Shown here: one piece after another, positions 9,198-17,281 of the stretch
How the letters are laid out: each line of letters starts with the position of its first letter
Numbering within the stretch: position 1 is the stretch's first letter
From: Caballeronia sp. LZ062
GTDB lineage: Bacteria > Pseudomonadota > Gammaproteobacteria > Burkholderiales > Burkholderiaceae
Reading direction: 5' to 3'
Length of the DNA stretch: 64,000 nt
Assembly: GCF_031450785.1 (NCBI RefSeq)
Contig: NZ_JARTWB010000001.1
Coordinates: 992,001-1,056,000 of the forward strand
Made by a program: the position numbers and the translations under genes
The notes under the pieces: model-generated
What the model saw: the letters and a program-made list of their open reading frames with translations, nothing else
Databases searched by the model: none
What the model was told of the DNA's origin: nothing

Positions 9198-10349
9198 TCA
9201 GAACTGTGAATCGGAGCTTGTTTCGTACGAGGCGACGTCATTCGTACCGAGCGGTTCTCGCGAAGGTCTGTCCGAGCCGAATTCATACATCGAAAGCCAT
9301 TGGCGAAAGATCGTTTCCATGGAAAAGCGCTTGTATGCGGATGCTCGCGCGACGGCGCCCATGCGCGCGCGCAATTCGCCGTCGTCGCGCAGGCGCACGA
9401 TGTAGCCTTCCATCTCTTCGGCAGTCTTCGCGACGAAGCCCGTCACGCCGTGCTGCACGACATCGCGATTGCCGACCACGTCGGTGACGACGGCCGGAAT
9501 GCCGGCCACCTGCGCTTCGATCAGCGCGATGGGCATGCCTTCCCAGCGCGACGTCTGCACGTAGATGTCCAGCTCCGATGTCAGTTCGAGCGCGCGCTCA
9601 CGCGTCACCCAGCCGCTGCATGTCACCGCGCCGCTCGACTGACCCGGCAGCTCTTCGACGTTGCCGCCGATCCACAGAAACTTAACCGATGGCGCGTGCA
9701 AGTCTGTGGCGAGCTTCACAAAGGCTTCATGATTCTTCTGGTACGAAGCGCGGCCGCTCATGCCGATGACGAGCTCGCCGCTCGTCTTCTCGATGCGAGG
9801 CGGAATCTCGGCCACGTTCACGCCGTTCTCGATCATCCGTGCGTCGGGCGGCTTGACCTTCGTTTCGATCTCGCGCAACTCGCTCGTTGAACACGCGACG
9901 ATGGTCCCGCCCATGCGGGCCGCGATCCGCTCGAAGGTGAGATACGCAAACTGCTTGGCAGGCGAAACATCGCGACGCAGAAAGGAGAGTCCGTGCGGCG
10001 AGTAAAACACGCGCGCTTCGGGCGCGGCGATGCGCGCGGCGACGCGCCCGAGCACGCCAGCCTTCGATGAATGCAGATGCACGACCGACGGATCGCATTC
10101 GCGCAGCGCGCGTGAGAGGTCGCGGACGCCGACAAAGTCGTTCTTCGGATGCACTTCGCGGCACATGCTGACGTGCCTGAGTCTTACTGCGGGGTGAAAT
10201 AGCTTGTCGAAATTCTCTGGGGTTTCCTGGCGGATGGAATGAAGGATCGTTACGCCGACTCCTGCGGCCGCTGCGCGATTCGAAAGCTGGGTGAGCATCG
10301 AGAGAACCCCGCCTCCGAACGCTTCTGTTATATGGACGATCTCTTTCAT
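9198..10349 (-). CDS. GT4-family glycosyltransferase
   Basis: A 383-residue GT-B enzyme. I start it at the ATG at 10349 (MKEIVHITEAFGGGVLSML), preceded by a GAAGAG ribosome site; the longer reading adds 38 residues that do not fit the fold. The N-terminal EAFGGGVLSM loop is typical of GT4 transferases such as CapM/RfaG relatives. The donor motif is SRWEGMPIALIEAQVAGIP with the EX7E pair. It leads the three-gene GT4 run and has about 560 bases of gene-free DNA upstream, so a promoter probably lies there. Confidence 0.92.
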   Translation of the reverse strand: MKEIVHITEAFGGGVLSMLTQLSNRAAAAGVGVTILHSIRQETPENFDKLFHPAVRLRHVSMCREVHPKNDFVGVRDLSRALRECDPSVVHLHSSKAGVLGRVAARIAAPEARVFYSPHGLSFLRRDVSPAKQFAYLTFERIAARMGGTIVACSTSELREIETKVKPPDARMIENGVNVAEIPPRIEKTSGELVIGMSGRASYQKNHEAFVKLATDLHAPSVKFLWIGGNVEELPGQSSGAVTCSGWVTRERALELTSELDIYVQTSRWEGMPIALIEAQVAGIPAVVTDVVGNRDVVQHGVTGFVAKTAEEMEGYIVRLRDDGELRARMGAVARASAYKRFSMETIFRQWLSMYEFGSDRPSREPLGTNDVASYETSSDSQF

Positions 10350-10909
10350 ATATGACTCTTCGAATAGCGTATTACCGTGCGCCCCGCGGTAATCGCATTG
10401 GAGAAGAACAGCGGTCTTGTCGTTATCAATGGTCGGTAACCCACATATCGCCATGTCGAGCATGCTCTGACGTCAAGGGCGCATCCACGTTCAAAGGAAA
10501 ACACAAAAAACGAGATTCGGCGCGCGGCATCGCTAACCGAGTGTGGTTTCGACCACTCGGTCCGCGTGCACCTTGCATGCGATCGAACTCATCGCCTCCT
10601 CGTGCGTCTTGCGCGTTATTTCCTCAACATCGGCGAACGCGTGATCCCCGCCGGAACTGCACTGTTCGTCCGCACAGGCGAGCCCGGTAAAGCGCCAACT
10701 CACTTCTTTCCGGTGGACAAGGCAGGACCATCAGCGCGCACAGTCACGCGACCGATGGCTTGGGTGTGCCTAAGTATCCGTACCGGACGTAAAGCCCATC
10801 TGTCATTGATTCATGGCCTTACCGGCTTGTCGACGTGCACGCTGACAAGCGCGGGCATGTCTTGCATTCCCGCGTTCGGCCATTCCAGGCGGACTTTACT
10901 GATGAGGGT
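10350..10909. other. Gene-free stretch in the EPS locus
   Basis: About 560 bases between the first GT4 gene and a small minus-strand reading frame. A plus-strand frame from 10566 runs to 11078, but its composition and content do not look like protein. The stretch holds one clear hairpin (10536-10561) and otherwise nothing I can name. Confidence 0.45.
10536..10561. other. UUCG-loop hairpin
   Basis: ACCGAG (10536-10541) and TGGT (10544-10547) pair with ACCA (10552-10555) and CTCGGT (10556-10561), giving a 10-bp stem with a two-base bulge and a TTCG tetraloop. It lies about 190 bases upstream of the GT4 start on the minus strand. There is no T run on the minus-strand side, so it may be a leader structure or an incomplete terminator. 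Confidence 0.45.
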
Positions 10910-10925
10910 GAAGTCAATTGACTTC
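10910..10925. repeat. Perfect 16-bp palindrome
   Basis: GAAGTCAATTGACTTC is its own reverse complement. It covers the stop codon of the small minus-strand gene that ends at 10914. It could be an operator or the core of a transcription end; no T run follows. Confidence 0.5.
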
Positions 10926-11093
10926 GGGTTCTGTCTTGATGTCGGACATGGTCCGTTGCGCGAAGGCGATTTCGCATACGTCCAGCAGGATACGGAGATC
11001 CTTGACCGGCACCGCAGCGGATTGCATACGCAGGTTTTCAGCGCGCTCAACGAGTCTTTGCACGCGCTCGAACGATAGGTCGTCTGGTTTCAT
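10914..11093 (-). CDS. Small hypothetical protein (59 residues)
   Basis: The frame reads MKPDDLSFERVQRLVERAENLRMQS and continues AVPVKDLRILLDVCEIA. This is a charged, helix-rich sequence that looks like a genuine soluble peptide rather than a shadow frame. The ATG at 11093 has a weak GAGCGG upstream; a GTG at 11105 would add four residues. It lies alone between the Wzx gene and the GT4 run on the same strand. It shows no membrane segment or signal peptide. I do not recognise a family, and a role in EPS regulation is only a guess from position. Confidence 0.5.
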   Translation of the reverse strand: MKPDDLSFERVQRLVERAENLRMQSAAVPVKDLRILLDVCEIAFAQRTMSDIKTEPEVN

Positions 11094-11356
11094 GCCGCCG
11101 CTCACAATAAGGATTGATACCTAGTACCATAAGCCCCGAAATGTCTTCCGTCCGTGCGCTATCCCACATACACCGGTGCAACTTTCGGAGTAGCGGGCGA
11201 GCGCGCCGCCATAGCCTGACAGGGCGACATGCACGTTTGGCATGTCACCGTGAAATTTTTATAGCAGGACAGATGACGCAAGGTCGGGGTGCGAAGGAAA
11301 ACCGGGGCGATCAGACTGAACAGCCCACGCATAGATGCAGGAAACGGGCCAGGGCT

Positions 11357-12622
11357 TCAACCTGCGCCCCCCGGCGTCATGGGGCGCTTGAGCAAAGGCA
11401 CGCCTTCGAGATGCAGCGTGAAGGCCATGGCCGCCGCTATCGCCGTTTCAACGATGAGGACCGTCGCTGCCGCGCCCTGTTCGCCGAAGAGCACGGCAAG
11501 CACTGCAAGCAGGCTGAAGTTCAAAATTGCGGAGCCGATCAGTACGCGGCTGAAGTGTGACTTCATGCCGAGCGGAAGCATGGTCTGAACGCCGAAGAGA
11601 TCGGTCAGTCCGGACATCAGCGGTACGAACGCCATCCAGCGCAGCACGTCGACCGTCGGTCCGAACTGCGGGCCGTACAGCAGCTTCACGGCGAGCGGGG
11701 CGCCGAAGAAGATGCCGACGGAGATGAGCGAAACGATGGTGCCTTGCACGACGAACATCTTGCGCAAGAAGGCAAAGGCATCCTCGCGTGCATGGTGCAT
11801 CAGGAAGCTCACGCGCGGATAAGCCGCTGTCTTGAGCGGTCGAAGCATGTTCAGCGCCGCACGTATCAGCTTGTCGGCTGCTGCGAAGTAACCGCCTGCC
11901 ACGTTGCCCGAGATGAACGTCAAGAGCACGATGTTGCTCGACGCATAGATGTCCACGAGCGATGTCGCCATGAAGACGCTCCATCCGTCCTTGAGCCGAT
12001 CGATGACCGTCTTGAGCGACACATGAACGAAGTCGATATCGCGTCGAAAGTACAGGTAAATGCAAATGGCGATACCCGAGCCGAGCGGCACGAGCGTGTT
12101 CACGAGCATGGCGTTGTTCACGTCGTCGTGATGGCGCACGAAGAGATACATCGCGGGAATGCTGAGCGCCCGGCCGACGAACACGAGCGCGCTGATCACG
12201 CCAAGGTCTTCGACGCCCTGAAAGTACCACGTGGGAATGAGCATGGAGCCGATTGCCATGCCGAAGCCCACGAGCAGCAGCTGGCGATTCTCGGCAAGCG
12301 TCGGCACGACGAACGTCAGCACGAGAAGCACGAGAAAGCCCAAAGCGGACAGCGCTATCTGCGCATACATGGTCTCCCAGAAGATCTGGGAACGCATCGC
12401 ACGGTTATCGCGATTGATGGATATCTTGGGTGTTGCAGTCAGTGAGAAGCTGAAGTTGGTCAGGGTGATGAAATAGGCCGTGAAAGCCATTGCGAACGAA
12501 AGCCGCCCATACTCGCTCGGACCCAGAACGCGTGCGAGCCACGGCAGCGTCAGGAGCGGTGCGAGGTAAGTCGATACCTGCAACGTCATCAGAATCGTGA
12601 AGTTCTTTCGAAAAGATGCCAT
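11357..12622 (-). CDS. Wzx-type polysaccharide flippase
   Basis: A 421-residue polytopic membrane protein with about twelve hydrophobic helices, of the MATE-like MOP superfamily. The N-terminal stretch LTLPWLARVLGPSEYGRLSF is characteristic of Wzx/RfbX flippases. Start at ATG 12622 (MASFRKNFTIL); the extra upstream residues are basic and not conserved-looking. Such proteins move undecaprenyl-diphosphate-linked repeat units to the periplasm for the Wzy-type polymerase, which is also encoded here. A structured untranslated region and a plausible promoter lie upstream at 12731-12959. Confidence 0.92.
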   Translation of the reverse strand: MASFRKNFTILMTLQVSTYLAPLLTLPWLARVLGPSEYGRLSFAMAFTAYFITLTNFSFSLTATPKISINRDNRAMRSQIFWETMYAQIALSALGFLVLLVLTFVVPTLAENRQLLLVGFGMAIGSMLIPTWYFQGVEDLGVISALVFVGRALSIPAMYLFVRHHDDVNNAMLVNTLVPLGSGIAICIYLYFRRDIDFVHVSLKTVIDRLKDGWSVFMATSLVDIYASSNIVLLTFISGNVAGGYFAAADKLIRAALNMLRPLKTAAYPRVSFLMHHAREDAFAFLRKMFVVQGTIVSLISVGIFFGAPLAVKLLYGPQFGPTVDVLRWMAFVPLMSGLTDLFGVQTMLPLGMKSHFSRVLIGSAILNFSLLAVLAVLFGEQGAAATVLIVETAIAAAMAFTLHLEGVPLLKRPMTPGGAG

Positions 12623-12730
12623 TGAGCGATTTTTCCCGGCTTGAGTGCTGCGCTGATTTCGATGACGCAAAAAATGCTGACTCACACATGACTAACCATG
12701 TTCGCCCTTTTGGCGAGCCATTGCCAGACA

Positions 12731-12818
12731 ACGCATCGGACGAATAGTTTCGTCGGATGCGTGATTTGCAACGGCAGGACGCTAGGCCAAAGAGGGTGAA
12801 GCACCCGCGTCTTGGCCT
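12731..12818. other. Two adjacent stem-loops upstream of wzx
   Basis: The first has 14-base arms at 12731-12744 and 12749-12762 with a single G-G mismatch and a 4-base loop. The second has outer arms AGGCCAA (12784-12790) and TTGGCCT (12812-12818) enclosing GGGTG (12794-12798) and CACCC (12802-12806). Both would lie in the leader RNA if transcription starts at the promoter proposed near 12931. They are either leader structures or paired terminators. Confidence 0.5.
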
Positions 12819-12930
12819 GACAGCGAGTGAGCGAAGGGTCATGCACGAGGTGACGATGCAACGCCATGACGGCTGCGCGTCCGTATCGCACGATCAAGCA
12901 CGAGTATGACGCGGACACACGTAACGCGTA

Positions 12931-12959
12931 TTTAACAGGAAAAAAAAAGAATTGTTCAG
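12931..12959 (-). promoter_or_regulatory. Possible sigma70-type promoter for wzx
   Basis: On the minus strand TGAACA (12954-12959) and TTAAAT (12931-12936) are separated by 17 bases that include a run of nine T. Each box matches the consensus at four of six positions. Placement fits transcription into the structured leader and wzx. The surrounding 12623-13047 has no gene. Confidence 0.35.
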
Positions 12960-13047
12960 TGGGTTTCCACACGAACGAGTCGGCGCACGTGTGCATGCGC
13001 GGCGCGGGAGCGCAACGCATCGAATAATGACAGCTAGACGACCTGAC

Positions 13048-14535
13048 TTACGCGACTGCGTTGTCGAGATGGTCGTGCACGCGAGCGCTCGCTTCGTCGA
13101 CCAGCACGTCATCGCGCGCGATGCAACGCGGTGGCAAGCCGATGAACTTGCGCACGACATTGCGCGTGATCTGATCGACGACAGGGCGGCTTTCGGCGTT
13201 CATGTCCATGAGCACGCGCGGCCAGTCGGTCGTGCCGCCGTTGAATACGAGTCCTCGCGCAAGGCCACCATCACTGTCCGGTTGGAAGACGCCCATCGCA
13301 CCGGCGCCGCCCACGTCCCAGCCTTCGAGCTTCACCGTATCGCCGAGCGTCACGAAGCCGTTCGGCGCGTGCGGTACGCCGTCGACTTCGTAGCCGACGA
13401 GCCGGTCCTCGGCGCCGAACGTTTGTCCGTCACGCAGTCCCGTGCCCGCGAACACCCAGTGATCCGCTTGACGCACCGTATAGCCGATCGCTTCGCGCTC
13501 GCGTCTGATCCAACCGCCGCGCAGGCGCTTCCACACGCCATACTTGCCGCCGCCGTAGCCATAGCTGAGACCAATGAGATCCGACTCATCGTGTCCAGGC
13601 CATTGCTCGCCGAGACGATCCATGATGGCGTAGTGGCCGTCGCGCGAAGCATCGCCGAAATCGACTGGACGGAAGCACGTATTGCCGCTGAAGATCGCGA
13701 GGTTGCCGCCTTGCGCGATGAAGCGCGCGACACGCGTGCGCATCTCCTTGGACCAGTATTCGTGGTGCCCCACGCTCAACATGCAGCGATAGTCTTCCAG
13801 CTTTAGATCCGTACCGCGATGCAGATCATGGTCCGTGTAGAAGTCGCATGCGATGCCTTCGTCACGCAGCCAGCGAATGAACTTGGCGTCCCAATGCGTG
13901 AACTGTTGACGCGGCGAGCGCGGATCATAAGGATCGGTCGGCTCGCCGAGTTGCGCGCCGAGTCCGCCGCCGGGACGCAAGAGGCTCACGCGCGTTTGCG
14001 GCTGCGTGCGATGAATGGGATCGCCGTAATAGCATCCGCCGCCCATCGAGTTGTAGGCGTGGTACGTGTTGATCGGCACGATATACGCAATGTCGGCCGA
14101 GGGCTTGCGCGGCCTCGCAATGACGAGCGCCATGCTGTCGCTGTCGGGTGGCCCCGCGAAGATGGGCTTGTGTGCAGCGGCGCGGCGCCCGAGGTCGGTG
14201 AGCGGTTCACCATTCGCATCGACTTCATAGGCGATAGCCGCATACGCGCCGCTTTCGAGCGTCGCCGTGTTCGGCCTGATCGTGATCACAGGCCATTGCC
14301 AGTCTTCGTCGAAGCGCATGGAACGCGCCTTTCCCGGCGAGTGAAACACGACCCGGCCGTTCTTTACTTCGGCACGCACGCTGCCGCCCGACTTGACGGC
14401 CACTGCCCCGACGCTCTCCATATTCTCGCCGCTACGCTGCTGATAAAGGGCGATGCGAAAACGCGAACCCGGCTGTACCGCGAGTTCGAACCAGTCACCT
14501 GCGGTGAACCCCGGTTTTGGCGGATAGATTTGCAT
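13048..14535 (-). CDS. N,N-dimethylformamidase beta-subunit-like protein
   Basis: A 495-residue protein resembling the large-subunit domain of N,N-dimethylformamidase. The N-terminal part (1-100) looks like an all-beta domain. The rest contains the hallmark stretches INTYHAYNSMGGGCYYG, DFYTDHDLH, VGHHEYWSKEMR, GNLAIFSGNTCFRPV, and ends with GLVFNGGTTDWP. No signal peptide is visible. The gene lies 21 bases after the GT2 gene on the same strand, so both probably share a transcript at the head of the EPS locus. Homologues of this domain are mostly uncharacterised; here it may modify an N-acylated or N-methylated sugar or act on an unrelated amide. The domain assignment rests on motif memory. 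Confidence 0.75.
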   Translation of the reverse strand: MQIYPPKPGFTAGDWFELAVQPGSRFRIALYQQRSGENMESVGAVAVKSGGSVRAEVKNGRVVFHSPGKARSMRFDEDWQWPVITIRPNTATLESGAYAAIAYEVDANGEPLTDLGRRAAAHKPIFAGPPDSDSMALVIARPRKPSADIAYIVPINTYHAYNSMGGGCYYGDPIHRTQPQTRVSLLRPGGGLGAQLGEPTDPYDPRSPRQQFTHWDAKFIRWLRDEGIACDFYTDHDLHRGTDLKLEDYRCMLSVGHHEYWSKEMRTRVARFIAQGGNLAIFSGNTCFRPVDFGDASRDGHYAIMDRLGEQWPGHDESDLIGLSYGYGGGKYGVWKRLRGGWIRREREAIGYTVRQADHWVFAGTGLRDGQTFGAEDRLVGYEVDGVPHAPNGFVTLGDTVKLEGWDVGGAGAMGVFQPDSDGGLARGLVFNGGTTDWPRVLMDMNAESRPVVDQITRNVVRKFIGLPPRCIARDDVLVDEASARVHDHLDNAVA

Positions 14536-14556
14536 GCGTGCGCTCGGTCGTTATTG

Positions 14557-15633
14557 TCATTGATGCGCGGCCGAATTGCCGGCCAGATCGCTCGTGGCCA
14601 GCACACGCGGCTTGGCGGCCGGCGGGCGCAGTTCCATGCCGAGCGCGCGCTTCACCATGCGCTTGGTCTGGAACCATCGCCGGTCAGCGACGATGCCCTT
14701 ATGGAAGCGCAAGTCTCTCGGCGTGTCCGTGCGGTGCGCAGCAAAGGACCGATAGCGCACGGCAGTGGCCTCGACGATGCGCATCGCTTCGTCGAAGGCC
14801 TGCGCATCGACGCGTGCCGCCTGAAAGCACGCATAGGCGAAGACCTTCTGAAACATGGCGAGCCAGAACGGGTCATGCGGGCCGCCATTGCAGCGCGCGA
14901 GCGTTTCCTCCGCGCAGGTCGCGAGGCTCGTCACCGTGTACGGCGTCGCCTTCGTCGTGATGCTGCCCGCGCGCCGGCGATAGAAATAGAGTTCATCCGA
15001 CAGACGATGCAAACGCTTCGCGCGCGCATAGACGAGCGGAATCGCGGACGCGTCTTCATAAACGCGGCCCGCCGGAAAGCGGATGCCGTCCCACAGTTCG
15101 CGTCTGTACACGCGCGCCGCCGGAAAGACTTGATACACGCGCGCAAAATCGAGCAGCGCGTAAAGATCGCAGTAACGCGGGCCCACGGTCGCGGGATCGA
15201 TCAATCGCACGTGGTCGATCACCTTGCCGCCCGCATTGATGATCCCGACGTTGAACTCGATGATGTCGGCCGTCGTGTTGTCGAGCAACGGCATGATCTT
15301 CGCGGTGAAATCCGCGGACCATACGTCGTCCGCGTCGAGAAAGCCGATATACGGCGACGACGCTTGTTCAATGGCGCGGTTGCGCGCCGCCGACACGCCC
15401 CGGTTTTCCTGATGAATGACGTGGATATGCGCGCCGCGCTGCGTGCGCTGCACGGCGCGAATGCGTTCGAGCGTGCGGTCGGTCGAACCGTCGTCGATCA
15501 CGATGATTTCCAGCTCGTCGGAGCGCGGCTGAGAAAGCGCCGATTCGAGCGAGTCGGCGATGTAGTGTTCGACGTTGTACGCCGGGATGATGACCGACAG
15601 CAAGGTCGGCGCGTCGCTGCGGGCGCGTGTCAT
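14557..15633 (-). CDS. GT2-family glycosyltransferase
   Basis: A 358-residue GT-A-fold enzyme. The N-terminal catalytic half has LLSVIIPAYNVEHYI, the nucleotide-binding DDGSTD (47-52), and the metal-binding DADD (100-103) after YIGFL. The C-terminal 150 residues form a variable helical region. It would transfer a sugar from a nucleotide donor to the growing lipid-linked EPS repeat. It is the first gene of the EPS run on the minus strand and is preceded by about 450 bases of gene-free DNA. Confidence 0.93.
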   Translation of the reverse strand: MTRARSDAPTLLSVIIPAYNVEHYIADSLESALSQPRSDELEIIVIDDGSTDRTLERIRAVQRTQRGAHIHVIHQENRGVSAARNRAIEQASSPYIGFLDADDVWSADFTAKIMPLLDNTTADIIEFNVGIINAGGKVIDHVRLIDPATVGPRYCDLYALLDFARVYQVFPAARVYRRELWDGIRFPAGRVYEDASAIPLVYARAKRLHRLSDELYFYRRRAGSITTKATPYTVTSLATCAEETLARCNGGPHDPFWLAMFQKVFAYACFQAARVDAQAFDEAMRIVEATAVRYRSFAAHRTDTPRDLRFHKGIVADRRWFQTKRMVKRALGMELRPPAAKPRVLATSDLAGNSAAHQ

Positions 15634-16083
15634 AGGCTCGTGTCACCGGTTGAGGTTTTTTGAGTTGATTACCGTGGCCGAGAGCGGCGTTGTCAGACCG
15701 GTGTCCGTGCGACACCCCGTCCATGGCTCATGAAGCCATGAGGACGACCGTTCCGTGCGCTATCTTGGGAACGCAGCATATAGCTTTCTGTAAGGCGCCA
15801 ACGTTCGACGACGCACGCATGCCGCACGAGCATTCGCAAACCGCGCAGTGCGCGCCGGCGGCCACGCACGGGGCTTGCTCAGGCGGAACGGACGGCGTCA
15901 ATCCGGGCGAATACAGCGCGGGTCATTTCGCAGGGCGAGGGCGTTCGGCGCTCACCTATAATGGGCTGACGAAACGCGACACGACAGGCCAGACAAATGG
16001 CCCGCACGGCTTGCATCGCTCTCGGCGCCTAATGGGCGACCGGAACGCAATCGCTTCGGCGTCATCAACTGCAACATCGATAC
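15634..16083. other. Divergent gene-free region
   Basis: About 450 bases between the divergent GT2 and histidine kinase starts. It contains a perfect TATAAT at 15957-15962 in plus orientation but without a good -35 box, and a small CATGGCT/AGCCATG hairpin near 15722-15740. Promoters for both genes are expected here. Confidence 0.45.
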
Positions 16084-17220
16084 ATGCAAGGACCAACAAC
16101 CGTGACCACGTCTTTCTCAAGTACGGTCGAACGCGGAGGCGCCCAGTCCGGCGATCCGGTCGTCGCAGGAAATGACGGCGTGCTGGTGCTCGATGCGGCG
16201 CTGCGCTGCATCTCGGCCGACGCCACTTTCGTCCATCTCTTCGACATGGACGCCGCGGCCCTCGTCAATCGCCCGCTCGCCGACACGCCGCTGCCGAAGC
16301 CGCTTATTGCCGCGCTCGGCGAGGCCGTGGACGCCGCGCTCGCCGGCAACGGCATACGCCGCGCGCAGGTCGCTTTCGACGACGACAACGCCGCGCGCAG
16401 CTTCGCCATTCTTGCGCTGCCCTCGGCGGACACCGTGACGCTCGTCGTTTCGCCATGCGCGAACGGGTCCGGCGAGGTGTCTGCTGGCCGCATCGCGCAT
16501 TTGCGGGCGGAAGCCGCGCTCTTCATGCGCGATCACGTGCTGTCCATCGTCTCGCACGACCTGCGCGGCCCGCTCAACGCCATTCATAGCTGGGGCTACG
16601 TGCTCGAACGCAAGGTGGATGCGAAAGATCCGGCCGCTCAACGCGCGTTGACGGGCATCCGCTCGGGCGTCGAGCAGCAGGTCAAGCTGATCGAGCAATC
16701 CGTCGATACCACGCGCGCCGAAACGCGAGCCGTCGCGCTGTCGCTCGCGCCTGCCGCCGTGCGTCCGCTGCTCGAAAAAAGCGTGGCGCTTGCGCGTGGG
16801 AGCATCGCGCAATCTCGCGGCATCACGTTTGCGGTGGAATCGCCATTGGCTGAAGAGCAGGTCGAAGGCGATGCCGAGCGTCTCACGCAAATGCTCTGGC
16901 TGATGCTCGTGTTCGCCGCCGAAGCCAGCGCGCGCGACGCGACCGTGCAGGTGTCGAGCGTCGTCGAAGGCGGCATGTGGCGCACGGATGTGCGCTTCAC
17001 GACATCGGCGCAGGCGCTCACCGATGCGTCGTCGCCGCACGCGCTCGAAGCATTCGCGCGCAGGCAGTCGCTCGAGCCGCGCGAAGCCGGACGCATCGCG
17101 TGGGGACTCGCGTTGTGCAAGCGCGTCGCCGAGGCGCACGGCGGGGGCTTCGAACAGGCGAATATCGTCGATGGCCAGGAAGCCGTGCTATCGGCGCGGA
17201 TCGCGGTCGCGGGAATGTGA
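16084..17220 (+). CDS. Histidine kinase-like protein with degenerate ATP-binding domain
   Basis: A 378-residue cytoplasmic protein without membrane segments. Residues 25-125 resemble a PAS domain. A HisKA dimerisation domain follows, with H158 in IVSHDLRGPLNAI as the phosphoacceptor. The HATPase region is unusual: the N-box position reads LWLMLVFAAEA (271-281) with no Asn, and the G1 DxGxG motif is replaced by WRTDVRFTTSAQAL (299-312). Only the G2-like segment WGLALCKRVAEAHGGG (340-355) is intact. No response regulator is adjacent. It may be a pseudokinase, a phosphatase-only sensor or a domain that exchanges phosphate with a partner. Start at ATG 16084 has weak ribosome-binding sequence. Confidence 0.85.
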   Translation: MQGPTTVTTSFSSTVERGGAQSGDPVVAGNDGVLVLDAALRCISADATFVHLFDMDAAALVNRPLADTPLPKPLIAALGEAVDAALAGNGIRRAQVAFDDDNAARSFAILALPSADTVTLVVSPCANGSGEVSAGRIAHLRAEAALFMRDHVLSIVSHDLRGPLNAIHSWGYVLERKVDAKDPAAQRALTGIRSGVEQQVKLIEQSVDTTRAETRAVALSLAPAAVRPLLEKSVALARGSIAQSRGITFAVESPLAEEQVEGDAERLTQMLWLMLVFAAEASARDATVQVSSVVEGGMWRTDVRFTTSAQALTDASSPHALEAFARRQSLEPREAGRIAWGLALCKRVAEAHGGGFEQANIVDGQEAVLSARIAVAGM

Positions 17221-17281
17221 TTTGACTTTCGATTGCCTGTCGCCCATATACTGACGCTTTCCCTTTTCGAAGAGAGTTGCT

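Noticed and set aside
10566..11078. A 170-residue plus-strand frame in the EPS locus
   Set aside because: It has no recognisable motif, mixed composition and overlaps the more protein-like minus-strand small gene. I keep the latter only.
13048..15633. JUMPstart/ops elements expected before EPS operons
   Set aside because: No GGCGGTAG-type ops core with a plausible position was found upstream of the first EPS genes.
16117..17139. A 340-residue minus-strand frame opposite the histidine kinase
   Set aside because: Arg-rich shadow of a gene with clear PAS and HisKA motifs.
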